Origin: Acidimicrobiia bacterium
GTDB taxonomy: Bacteria > Actinomycetota > Acidimicrobiia > Acidimicrobiales > Bin134
Reading direction: 5' to 3'
Length of the DNA: 62,613 nt
NCBI GenBank assembly: GCA_022821445.1
Contig: JAJEDQ010000130.1
Coordinates: forward strand, 1-62,613
Both the position numbers and the translations under genes were made by a program. The notes under the pieces are model-generated. The model had not been told where the DNA came from and made no database searches. It saw only the letters and a list, made by a program, of their open reading frames with translations. Within the stretch, counting starts at the first letter, position 1, and every line of letters starts with the position of its first letter. This document shows, piece after piece, positions 18,255 through 25,761 of this stretch.

Positions 18255-19052
18255 CTACGCACCCACCATGTTGAAGCCTCCATCAGCCAGCATGTACGCG
18301 CCCGTAATGTGGTTGGCGTCGTCGGTGGCGAGGAACAGCGCAGCCCCAGCAATCTCGGCTGGCCCTGGGATGTGGTTCATGGGGGTCATGGACCGCAGTT
18401 CCTCCGCTCGACCGCTCTTCCAGTCCTCTCGGCCGAGAGTTGCTTCGGTCTCGATGAAGCCCGGGGCGAAAGTGTTGATACGGACGGTGGGGGCAAACGC
18501 ATGGGCGTAGGACTTTGTGAGCCCGATCAAGGCATATTTGGCCGCGGCGTACTGCGGAGCTCGAGCGCTGCCGCGAACCACGACCGTCGACCCGATGTTG
18601 ACTATGTTGCCGTGGCCTTGTTCGAGCATCCGCGTACCAAACTCATGAATGCAGAACATCGTTCCCTTCACATCGACGTCGATGACGTGATCGATCGAGG
18701 CTTCAGTGACATCGCGCCAGGACATCTGCTCTCGGGCCACATCACCCACGTTGTTGACCAGGGTGTCGACGGTCTCGATCTCAGCAAAGGACTTCTCCGC
18801 CATGGCCCGAACCTGATTCCAATCCGAGATATCGGCTTGCAGGAGCAGCGCAGAACTGCCTGTCGCCTGTACCCGCTCAACGGTGCGCTTAGCGCCCTCC
18901 ATCGAGTTCCGGTAGTGCACGCCGACGACCCGGGCCCCCTCCTGGGCGGCCCGCACGGCAATCTCGGCACCGAAGCCGGTGCCTGCCCCCGTAACGAGAA
19001 CAGATCGACCTTCGAAGCGCTTGGGCATGGGAACTTGCGTGGGAGCCATCAA
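18255..19052 (-). CDS. Short-chain dehydrogenase/reductase
   Basis: This 265-residue classical SDR has the cofactor motif VTGAGTGFGAEIA, the NNVGD segment, the active-site Ser in NIGSTVVV, and YAAAK as the catalytic Tyr-Lys pair. The C-terminal part reads PGPAEIAGAALFLATDDANHITG, read in parts, which is usual. It oxidises or reduces an alcohol/ketone with NAD(P). It lies between the extradiol dioxygenase and a FAH gene in the minus-strand operon. Confidence 0.92.
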   Translation of the reverse strand: MMAPTQVPMPKRFEGRSVLVTGAGTGFGAEIAVRAAQEGARVVGVHYRNSMEGAKRTVERVQATGSSALLLQADISDWNQVRAMAEKSFAEIETVDTLVNNVGDVAREQMSWRDVTEASIDHVIDVDVKGTMFCIHEFGTRMLEQGHGNIVNIGSTVVVRGSARAPQYAAAKYALIGLTKSYAHAFAPTVRINTFAPGFIETEATLGREDWKSGRAEELRSMTPMNHIPGPAEIAGAALFLATDDANHITGAYMLADGGFNMVGA

Positions 19053-19118
19053 TTCCTTTCGATGGGGAATCTCGCAACTGAGAGGTCTGCACCATGCCGA
19101 AACTCGGAAAGGCGTTTG

Positions 19119-20057
19119 TCAGACTGGCGGAGGGACATAGAGCCCTCGGTCCGGGTCGTTGTGGCTCTTTTGCGCAATGTCGGGGCCCATTGGGTTGGCG
19201 GTTCCCCATTGGTCGGCGACCATGGGCTCGACTATCGGGTACTTGTGGGGTACCCAGGTGGCCTCGTCCACCAACTCGAGTTCGGTCGTGTACTCCATTG
19301 TGTTGCCAGCCGGATCGATGAAATAGTTGAACATGTTGTCGCCGGCCTTGTGCTTGCCGGGCCCCCAGATGCGCTCGATGCCGGCCCGCATCACCCGGCC
19401 CGTCGCCATCATGTTCTCCTCCACACCACGCATCTCGAATGAAAGGTGATGGAGAGACGCATGCGGGCCGCGGACGACCGCGAAGGTGTGATGCCAGGGG
19501 CTGCAACGCAGAAACCACATCAGGTCGCCCATGCCAGGCATCGTCAGCTGGTCGCTGATCGCCATTCCGAGGTGCTGCATGTACCAAGCGACCGTGCTCT
19601 CCGGATCGGCCGAGTTGATAACGACGTGTGACAGCGATCGCGGGATCGCCTCCATCGGCTCGATCTCGCGGGCTTCGTGCTCTTCGACTTCGCAGCAGAC
19701 CTCGAGCGTGCGTCCGTCACCGTCGAAGAATCGGAAGCCGTACCCGCCGCCGTAGGTCGTCAAATCCCTGGGCTCGGTCACCAGCTGAACATTGGCGCTG
19801 CCGAGCAAGGACGCGAGCCGGTCGACCGCGGCGCGATCTGCGGCGCCCAGGCTGATGAGGTCGATCCGCTTGTCGTCGGCCTCCCGCAGCCGCACGACAA
19901 AGGGTTCAGGTGAGCCTTCTGCGGCCATATAGGACAAGTTGCCGTCGGTGGCGACCTCGCTGAGGCCCCAGGTGTCGAGGTAGAAATTCCGCTGCTCCGC
20001 GTAGTTGGACACCGCGAGGTCGACGTGGCGGAGGTGGGTTATCAATCGTTCTGTCAT
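19119..20057 (-). CDS. VOC-family extradiol dioxygenase
   Basis: This 312-residue two-domain vicinal-oxygen-chelate protein has the repeated modules RHVDLAVSNYAEQRNFYLD and SHVVINSADPESTVAWYMQ. Likely iron ligands are the His in SHVVIN, the His in LHHLSFEM and the Glu in NTMEYTTELE, the 2-His-1-carboxylate set of type I extradiol dioxygenases. Length also matches catechol-2,3-dioxygenase relatives. The start was set to ATG 20057 (GGAAG upstream) because the family begins there; an upstream ATG at 20096 adds 13 residues. It follows the FAD monooxygenase, which could supply a hydroxylated ring as substrate. Confidence 0.88.
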   Translation of the reverse strand: MTERLITHLRHVDLAVSNYAEQRNFYLDTWGLSEVATDGNLSYMAAEGSPEPFVVRLREADDKRIDLISLGAADRAAVDRLASLLGSANVQLVTEPRDLTTYGGGYGFRFFDGDGRTLEVCCEVEEHEAREIEPMEAIPRSLSHVVINSADPESTVAWYMQHLGMAISDQLTMPGMGDLMWFLRCSPWHHTFAVVRGPHASLHHLSFEMRGVEENMMATGRVMRAGIERIWGPGKHKAGDNMFNYFIDPAGNTMEYTTELELVDEATWVPHKYPIVEPMVADQWGTANPMGPDIAQKSHNDPDRGLYVPPPV

Positions 20058-20080
20058 AAGTACTTCCGGCTCCGAGATGG

Positions 20081-21205
20081 TCAGGCCGGCTCGCATAGCG
20101 CGCCGAGCGTTCGCATGAATAGTCCGGGGATGTCTGCGTCGGGGTCATCGTCGATCATCCACTGCCCCACTTGCACCGACGCATCCACCACGGTCTTGGC
20201 CCGGTCGTAACGGCGATCCATGAATGCGTCGAGCGCGGACGCGAGATCACTGTGGGCCAGCAAACTCTCGCCTAGGACTAACGCGTCCTCCATGGCCTGT
20301 GCGGCACCCTGCGCAATCGTCGGCGGGCAGGTATGGGCAGCATCGCCGATCAGGACTACGCGGCCGCGCCACCAGGGCGGTTCGAGGATCATTTTCTCGA
20401 ACCAGGTGTAGTGGACGGTCGCTGGGTCGATCATCAGCTCGCGAATGTCCTCCCACGGTCCTTGGTAGGCCCCGGAAAGCTCGCGCATATAGGCGAGCTG
20501 GTCTTCTGGCGGCATCTCTTCGCGATCTTGCATCGGTTCCACGATGTAGGCGTACAGGGAATCCTCACCAGTTGGGCAGTAGCCGGCGATGTAGGCGGGA
20601 CCCGCGTAACAGAGGTCGGTGCGCTCTACCGAGTCTGGTCGGCTCGTGAAGACTCGGAAGATTCCCATGCCGGTGGGCTCGGGCCTGGTAGTGATCCCGA
20701 TCATGTCCCGCACCGTCGACTTGACACCGTCGGCTCCGATTACAACGTCGTAGCGGCAGTTAGTCCCGTCGCTGAATGTCACATCAACCCCCGCGCCTTC
20801 GTCATCGAAGTTGGCTACCGTCATGCCGAAACTCAGCGTTGCGCCGGCTGCCGACGCGGTGTCGACGAGAATCTCAGCTAGGTGCCTCCGTTCCATTCCG
20901 AGGGTCGCCGGGAGATCCTGGCCACCAGTCTTGATGTCATCGAGTTCCGCCACAAGGGTGCCGTCGGGTATGCGGATCCCGGTGGTGTCGAATGCGTAGC
21001 CGGCGTCTGATGCTGCTTCCCAGGCACCGATCTCTCGGAGCACTCGCAATGCGTTGCCTTGGATGGTGATACCTGAGCCAAGTGCGGTCACGTCGTTTTG
21101 GATTTCCACTATGTCTACATCGACGCCGTCTCTGGCTAGGACTGCGGCGACGACACATCCTGCGCTGCCCGCGCCCACCACTAGGGCCGTTTCAACTGCT
21201 GCCAT
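20081..21205 (-). CDS. FAD-dependent aromatic-type monooxygenase
   Basis: A 374-residue flavoprotein hydroxylase with dinucleotide fold ALVVGAGSAGCVVAAVLARDG near the N-terminus (in parts), the DG motif GADGVKSTVR, and the second FAD motif VLIGDAAHTCPPTIAQGAAQAMED in parts. The ATG at 21205 has AGGGGAA 7 bases upstream; the longer frame to 21271 would run through the promoter. It heads the minus-strand operon and is divergent from a LysR gene that is now a remnant. The first ten codons are repeated at 25562-25591. Confidence 0.92.
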   Translation of the reverse strand: MAAVETALVVGAGSAGCVVAAVLARDGVDVDIVEIQNDVTALGSGITIQGNALRVLREIGAWEAASDAGYAFDTTGIRIPDGTLVAELDDIKTGGQDLPATLGMERRHLAEILVDTASAAGATLSFGMTVANFDDEGAGVDVTFSDGTNCRYDVVIGADGVKSTVRDMIGITTRPEPTGMGIFRVFTSRPDSVERTDLCYAGPAYIAGYCPTGEDSLYAYIVEPMQDREEMPPEDQLAYMRELSGAYQGPWEDIRELMIDPATVHYTWFEKMILEPPWWRGRVVLIGDAAHTCPPTIAQGAAQAMEDALVLGESLLAHSDLASALDAFMDRRYDRAKTVVDASVQVGQWMIDDDPDADIPGLFMRTLGALCEPA

Positions 21206-21375
21206 TCGACTTTCCCCTGCAAATGCGAAAACTGACTTGTCTTTGCTTGGCGAACAGTACTCAAGTGGCATTCATCAGCGAAGGTGAAACTGATAATACG
21301 TGCCATTGGTTTGAGCTATAGGGGAGGATTTCGGTGAGAACCGACGGAGGCAATGAGCCGGCCACCGATCTCAAC
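21176..21375. repeat. 200-bp direct repeat, copy 1 (monooxygenase/LysR divergent promoter)
   Basis: These 200 bases match 25562-25761 without gaps and with six mismatches (97 percent). Each copy covers the first ten codons of the monooxygenase (minus), the intergenic promoter region and the first fourteen codons of the LysR gene (plus). The copies face the same way and bracket a 4186-bp insert. Confidence 0.95.
21206..21333. promoter_or_regulatory. Divergent promoter region, monooxygenase operon / LysR remnant
   Basis: The 128 bases between the two starts hold a GATAAT hexamer and, at 21272-21289, TTCATCAGCGAAGGTGAA, an interrupted inverted repeat of the kind LysR-type regulators bind. A Shine-Dalgarno GGGGAGG lies before the GTG at 21334. 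The same sites exist in the second repeat copy next to the intact LysR gene, which could therefore still control this promoter in trans. Confidence 0.5.
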
Positions 21376-21398
21376 CTACGGACAGCTCTTGCTGGGCC
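21334..21398 (+). pseudogene. LysR-family regulator remnant with internal deletion
   Basis: Translation starts MRTDGGNEPATDLN exactly like the intact LysR at 25720. Base 21375 is then joined to CTACGGACAGCTCTTGCTGG (21376-21398, 23 bases), which equals positions 26064-26086 of the intact gene. The missing stretch corresponds to 302 bases (25762-26063), not a multiple of three, so the frame is lost and the DNA-binding domain is gone. Confidence 0.88.
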
Positions 21399-21505
21399 AG
21401 GCGCTGGCGCCAGACCCGCCGGTCCTCCGAAATGCTCCACCGGTGGAGATCGGCCAGACCGCCTCCCAGGGCGAGACGATCCTCGTCAGACCCTTCAGAC
21501 ACTGA
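21399..21505 (+). other. Unidentified coding tail after the LysR remnant
   Basis: In the frame of the LysR inner fragment the reading continues with residues PPVLRNAPPVEIGQTASQGE and ends ILVRPFRH-stop at 21505, overlapping the 3' end of the convergent metallo-hydrolase by 11 bases. It does not resemble LysR and may be the end of another lost gene. It was not recognised. Confidence 0.3.
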
Positions 21506-22664
21506 GTTCCAGCATGTCCTCGCCGATGATCAGGCGCCCGGAGTAGCCGTCCTGAGCGGCGGCGAGCACATCCGCCGGGGTCGTCGACGGCACGATGTGG
21601 GACAACACCAGGTTGCGAACGCCGGCCGGCTCGGCGACGTCTCGACCAACCTGCTCGACGGTGGTGTGCGCAGTCAGCAGGTGTTCGCGCACTGCCGGAC
21701 CGACATCGGGCGGGAGAATCGACGCGAGCCGGTCGGCAAAGGCCGGATCAATGACCTCGTGCACCAAGTAGTCCGCCCCATGCGCGAGGTCGATCAGATT
21801 CTCCGAAACCGTCGTGTCACCGGAGACCACGATCGACCCGTCAGGAGTGTCGAACCGGAAGCCGTATGCAGGAGCCGTCGGGTGGTGATCGACGAGCGTC
21901 GCCGTCACGCGCACGTCGCCGTCCTCCCAAACCTCGATTGGGCCCGACAACCGGGGCGGGATGCCAGCCGGATCGACCGTCCAGTGTGGCGAGTGGTCGA
22001 TGTCGTGGACATCGAACCAGTCGTCGGGAATCTTGAAGTTGCTGTCTCGCGCCCGATCGTTGAAGTCTGCCGCGAATGCCTTTCGCAGATACCCGGTCAT
22101 GCCTTCGATCCCCGGCGTCGGGTCGTCCGGCTCGATCACCGAGGGTTCGGGCCGGTGCGGCGGGAACACTCGGGGGAGCGTGTCTCGGCGTCCAGGACCG
22201 AACACCTGAACTGGGTCGGTCGCTTTGTTCGCCATCATGGTCCCCGTGGCGTAGAGGGCCGGCCAGTCCACGCAGTGATCACTGTGCATGTGCGTGAAGA
22301 ACAGTGCCCGGAGCGACAGGAAGGTGTTGCTGGAATCGCCGCCGTTCTCACGCTGACCGAGTGCTGCCAAACGGTTGAGCGAGCCGACCCCGAGATCGAC
22401 GACATACATGCGGTCCGCATGGATGATTGCGGTGCAGACACCGACGCGGCTCGGATTGCTGATGACAGGCCCACCGGCCACACCGACCGTCACTAAACGG
22501 GTTCGTCCGCCGGCGCGGTCGCTCGGCGCCATCGCTTCGAACCCCGGGGCTATGCGTGGCGACGCTGAGGCGGCCACAGCAGCATCCTCCGCAAGCGCTG
22601 CCAGCACCTCTCCCCGTTCGCGCTCCGGCATGCTGTTCACGGCCCGACTCACCACATCGCACAT
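21495..22664 (-). CDS. MBL-fold metallo-hydrolase (RNase Z / arylsulfatase-like)
   Basis: This protein of about 389 residues has the metallo-beta-lactamase motif THMHSDHCVDW (HxHxDH), later GSIVVSGDTTVSENL with the Asp ligand, and LVLSHIVPS with the last His. The layout is that of RNase Z-like hydrolases that cleave phosphodiester or sulfate-ester bonds; no tRNA-binding exosite arm is evident. ATG 22664 is preferred over 22718, which would run into the truncated sulfatase frame. It is the last gene of the minus-strand set in the insert, downstream of the sulfatases. Confidence 0.83.
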   Translation of the reverse strand: MCDVVSRAVNSMPERERGEVLAALAEDAAVAASASPRIAPGFEAMAPSDRAGGRTRLVTVGVAGGPVISNPSRVGVCTAIIHADRMYVVDLGVGSLNRLAALGQRENGGDSSNTFLSLRALFFTHMHSDHCVDWPALYATGTMMANKATDPVQVFGPGRRDTLPRVFPPHRPEPSVIEPDDPTPGIEGMTGYLRKAFAADFNDRARDSNFKIPDDWFDVHDIDHSPHWTVDPAGIPPRLSGPIEVWEDGDVRVTATLVDHHPTAPAYGFRFDTPDGSIVVSGDTTVSENLIDLAHGADYLVHEVIDPAFADRLASILPPDVGPAVREHLLTAHTTVEQVGRDVAEPAGVRNLVLSHIVPSTTPADVLAAAQDGYSGRLIIGEDMLELSV

Positions 22665-22698
22665 CGTCTTCGCATTTCGTCCTGACTGTTCCGCGCCT

Positions 22699-22788
22699 TC
22701 AGACCGAGCCCATGGCACCCAAGCACCCGATCGACTGCCCAGCGTGGTCGTCGGTCAAGACGACGACGATGTTCGGGCGCCGAGTCAT
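22699..22788 (-). pseudogene. Truncated second sulfatase, N-terminal 26 codons
   Basis: The frame starts MTRRPNIVVVLTDDHAGQSI and stops after 29 residues. The RPN-VV-LTDD segment is the standard N-terminus of sulfatases, including the metal-binding Asp pair. Its ATG overlaps the stop of the complete sulfatase (ATGA, 22785-22788), which is how tandem co-translated genes look. The rest of the gene is missing and the metallo-hydrolase follows. Confidence 0.8.
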
Positions 22789-24254
22789 CCTGCCTCCATC
22801 GACCGGGAGCCCGCCGGCTGAGGCAGGTCGACCTGCGGAAATCGGGGATTGTCATCCCACGGCATCACGTCGGCGGTCGCGACCATCCACCGCAACAGCT
22901 CGGCGCTCAGCGTCGCTTCGAGCTCGGCGTGCTCGGGCTGGCCTGCGAGATTGTGCAGCTCCTGAGGGTCGGCGCGCCGGTCATAGAGCTCTGGCGGCTC
23001 GTACAGGCGCCACACATAGGTCCACTCCGTCGAGCGGATGGCCACCGCCTTGCCGACCGTCTCGGGTCGTTCGTGTTGCGCCTTGCCTTTGAGGTCGTAC
23101 GGAAAGCCCGGGTTCTCCAGCTGGCCGTGTTCTTCGACGAGGAAGCCGCCCTCGGTGAACGCGTACTCCCGGTGCCCGACGTCCGGATCTCGAAGCACCG
23201 GAACGAGGCTGCGCCCGAAATGGGTGTAGTCGGGCTCGAAACCAGCGAAATCGTAGAGCGTGGGGACAATGTCGATCAGCTCGACCATCGCGTCGACAGC
23301 GCGTCCTTCGGCGATGCCGGGTCCGGCCATCACCAGCGGATCTCGGGTGAGGCAGTCGTGCATGCCGGAGGGCCACTTCTCGATCAGGTCGTAGTCCCCC
23401 AGGTACTCGCCGTGGTCGCTGAAGAAGACCACCACGGTGCTCTCGAGGTCGTCTCCGGCCGCTGCGAGTATGCGGCCGAACTGTGAGTCGAGCCGGGAGA
23501 CCATGCCGTGATAGACCGCCGCGATCTCGCGCCACTCCTCGTCGGAGAGGCGGCCGAGCCCGTAGGTGTCGCGAACGTTCTGCATGAACGCCGGTTCGTG
23601 ACCCGACTGCACATGCCCCGCCCGCTGCGGCAGCGCGGCGCGGTCGTGCATCGAGTACCAAGGCTCAGTCGCCGCGAACGGGCAGTGCGGGAAGATCATG
23701 GGCACGTAGAGCAGCCACGGCCGGTCATGAGGTCGCTCGGCCAGCCACGCCTCGGCGGTTCGGGTGCACGCCTCGTCGAAGTCGTGGTCGTGCTCGTCGT
23801 CGACCTTGCCGATGTAGAACGCTCTCGACATCGGCCAGTCGGGATGCATCTGCCCCTTGGGGGCCATCATTGGGGTGTCCGGCGGCGTTGCCCAGCCGTA
23901 TTCGTGACAGCTCTCCTCGGTGGCGCCAGGTGCCCAGGTGTCGCCACGCTCACCGACATGGACGACGTGGTAGCCACGCTGCTTGAACGACTTCAAGACA
24001 TTCGGGTCGTCGGGGCGCAACAGATGGGTGAGGCTGCGGTGCCCCCGCGTGTGCGGATACCAACCGGTCAGAAACGACGCCCGGCTCGGCGAACACACGG
24101 GATGCTGGGTGAAGCAATTCGTGAAGCGGGTCCCTCGCTCTGCCAGGGCATCGATGTTCGGCGTACTGGCGAAGTCGGCACCGAACGCGCCGACTGCGTC
24201 GGCTCGTAGCTGGTCGGCCACGATCATCAACACGTTCGGCCGGTTGTTTGTCAT
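22785..24254 (-). CDS. Sulfatase (type I, formylglycine-dependent)
   Basis: The 489-residue protein begins RPNVLMIVADQLRADAVGAF with the metal-binding Asp, then has the sulfatase signature CSPSRAS with the Cys to be converted to formylglycine at residue 54, and FFSDHGEYLGDYDLIEKW with the second metal-binding DH pair. It has no signal peptide, so it acts in the cytoplasm. It would hydrolyse a sulfate or related ester; choline-sulfatase-like or aryl substrates are possible. The stop overlaps the truncated second sulfatase. Confidence 0.93.
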   Translation of the reverse strand: MTNNRPNVLMIVADQLRADAVGAFGADFASTPNIDALAERGTRFTNCFTQHPVCSPSRASFLTGWYPHTRGHRSLTHLLRPDDPNVLKSFKQRGYHVVHVGERGDTWAPGATEESCHEYGWATPPDTPMMAPKGQMHPDWPMSRAFYIGKVDDEHDHDFDEACTRTAEAWLAERPHDRPWLLYVPMIFPHCPFAATEPWYSMHDRAALPQRAGHVQSGHEPAFMQNVRDTYGLGRLSDEEWREIAAVYHGMVSRLDSQFGRILAAAGDDLESTVVVFFSDHGEYLGDYDLIEKWPSGMHDCLTRDPLVMAGPGIAEGRAVDAMVELIDIVPTLYDFAGFEPDYTHFGRSLVPVLRDPDVGHREYAFTEGGFLVEEHGQLENPGFPYDLKGKAQHERPETVGKAVAIRSTEWTYVWRLYEPPELYDRRADPQELHNLAGQPEHAELEATLSAELLRWMVATADVMPWDDNPRFPQVDLPQPAGSRSMEAG

Positions 24255-24272
24255 GAGCCCGCCCCTTCGATG

Positions 24273-24377
24273 GAAGCCAGCAGGTCATCAGCTTCACCCC
24301 TGAAGCCGAGGGCGCGGACATGAACGCCGTCTTCGAGAACATCGGCGCCACCGACGCCAAGCTCGAGCACCGTGCGC
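24273..24377 (+). pseudogene. Cupin gene remnant
   Basis: On the plus strand the stretch reads PEAEGADMNAVFENIGATDA and continues AKLEHRAR, nearly the same as residues 86-108 of the cupin encoded at 8776 (PEAEGADMDAVFENIGATDA). At DNA level 24302-24367 differs from 9031-9096 in 6 of 66 positions, mostly third codon positions. There is no start codon context and the motif-bearing C-terminal half is absent. It lies between the sulfatase start and the Rieske stop. Confidence 0.85.
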
Positions 24378-24378
24378 G

Positions 24379-25428
24379 TCACTTCGCTGTGGATGGTTCG
24401 GCTTCGAGCTGGCGTCCGATGACCCGTCGAGCTGCGAGCGCACCGGAATCGATCTTCAGGCTGACCTCGGTCACCACGTCGCTTTGCCCGAGTACCCGTT
24501 CGACGTGCGCTAGTGCTTCCACGTCCTGGAGAACCACCGTGCGCTGCATGTCGGCCATCGCCTCGTCGACCCCCTCGTCGTCAACCGAGAAGTTGCGACA
24601 CAACGCCCAGAAGTCGAGGGTGGTCCCTGCCGTGGACGGAGTGATGGCGTACAAGATCTTCAGATGAGCGGCATCGGGGTCGCTGCCGTCGAGGGCCGGG
24701 GCGACTCCCGCCGGTGCGATCCGAGAGTGCAGGACGTACTGGCAGATCGGGCGGTATTCGATGTCCTGCCAGCGATCGATCGGCGATGTCATTCCCGTGG
24801 TCTCGGAGTAGAACTTGGGACACTCGACCGCCGCCATGCGACGGCTGACCCTGACGGTCCCGGTCGCGTCATCGACCTCGGTCTCGATCGGCGTCGCTGC
24901 GACTTCGCGGGTTCCGATGTAGCCGGCATGGAGGAAGGTCTCGTGCGACAGATCGAGCAAGTTGTCAACCAACAGCCCGTAGCGAGCGGCGATCGGTTCC
25001 ATACCGTGGAGTACTGCCCAGCCAGGCTCACTGAGCCATGGAAGGACCGGCGGCGCTGCCACTCCTGGGTGCGTGGGATCCCCGATCCACACCCAGATCC
25101 ACGGCCCGGTCTGACAAAGGGGGTACGACGCAACTGAGGCGCTCGAGGGAATTCTCGACTGGTTCGGCGCCCAGACGCACGTGCCGGACGACGAGAACGT
25201 CAGTCCGTGGTAGCCGCATTGCAGCTGCCCATCGACGACCTGGCCTAGTGACAGGGGGTAATTCCGATGAGGGCATCGGTCGACGAGCGCCGCTAGCGTT
25301 CCCTCGGCGTCCCGGAACAAAACGATGTTCTCGCCGCACACGGTGCGTGCCAGCGGGCCGTCACCGAGCTCGTCGACGGAGGCGATGACGAACCACTGGT
25401 TGGTCGGGAGCTCGGTGGGCATGGTCAT
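24379..25428 (-). CDS. Rieske oxygenase alpha subunit (vanillate O-demethylase VanA-like)
   Basis: This protein of about 349 residues has the Rieske [2Fe-2S] ligands in DRCPHRNYPLSLG and QCGYHGLTF (C-x-H ... C-x2-H) and a catalytic-domain iron site visible as DLSHETFLHAGY (His/His). The N-terminus MPTELPTNQWFVIAS and the length fit the VanA/phthalate-oxygenase group that demethylates aryl ethers or hydroxylates rings. The ATG at 25428 has GAGGACAACG upstream. No reductase gene is adjacent. If it is a vanillate demethylase it would feed the protocatechuate cluster, but substrate prediction here is inference. Confidence 0.87.
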   Translation of the reverse strand: MTMPTELPTNQWFVIASVDELGDGPLARTVCGENIVLFRDAEGTLAALVDRCPHRNYPLSLGQVVDGQLQCGYHGLTFSSSGTCVWAPNQSRIPSSASVASYPLCQTGPWIWVWIGDPTHPGVAAPPVLPWLSEPGWAVLHGMEPIAARYGLLVDNLLDLSHETFLHAGYIGTREVAATPIETEVDDATGTVRVSRRMAAVECPKFYSETTGMTSPIDRWQDIEYRPICQYVLHSRIAPAGVAPALDGSDPDAAHLKILYAITPSTAGTTLDFWALCRNFSVDDEGVDEAMADMQRTVVLQDVEALAHVERVLGQSDVVTEVSLKIDSGALAARRVIGRQLEAEPSTAK

Positions 25429-25468
25429 CGTTGTCCTCGATTCGCGATACATCGGTCGTTCGAAGTGA

Positions 25469-25591
25469 TCACAGGGCGGCGAGGAGCGACTCGAGTGCTG
25501 TCATGTACTGCTCGTGGCCGCCGAGTGCGTCGTGGATGCCGTGCGCCTGGCCGGTAGCGGTCACCACTAGGGCCGATTCAACTGCTGCCAT
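25469..25591 (-). pseudogene. Monooxygenase N-terminal remnant fused to a foreign tail
   Basis: The first ten codons (MAAVESALVV) equal the start of the intact FAD monooxygenase at 21205, with its ribosome-binding site and promoter. At 25561/25562 the match stops and a different tail (TATGQAHGIHDALGGHEQYM, ending LLAAL-stop) follows. The tail looks like the 3' end of another gene, perhaps upstream partner of the Rieske gene; I do not recognise it. Confidence 0.8.
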
Positions 25592-25761
25592 TCGACATTC
25601 CCCTGCAAATGCGGAAACTGACTTGTCTTTGCTTGGCGAACAGTACTCAAGAGGCATTCATCAGCGAAGGTGAAACTGATAATATGTGCCATTGGTTTGA
25701 GCTATAGGGGAGGATTTCGGTGAGAACCGACGAAGGCAATGAGCCGGCCACCGATCTCAAC
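25562..25761. repeat. 200-bp direct repeat, copy 2
   Basis: The copy ends 14 codons into the intact LysR gene and begins ten codons into the monooxygenase remnant. See copy 1 at 21176-21375 for the comparison. It retains the complete divergent promoter region including TTCATCAGCGAAGGTGAA and the GGGGAGG ribosome-binding site. Confidence 0.95.
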
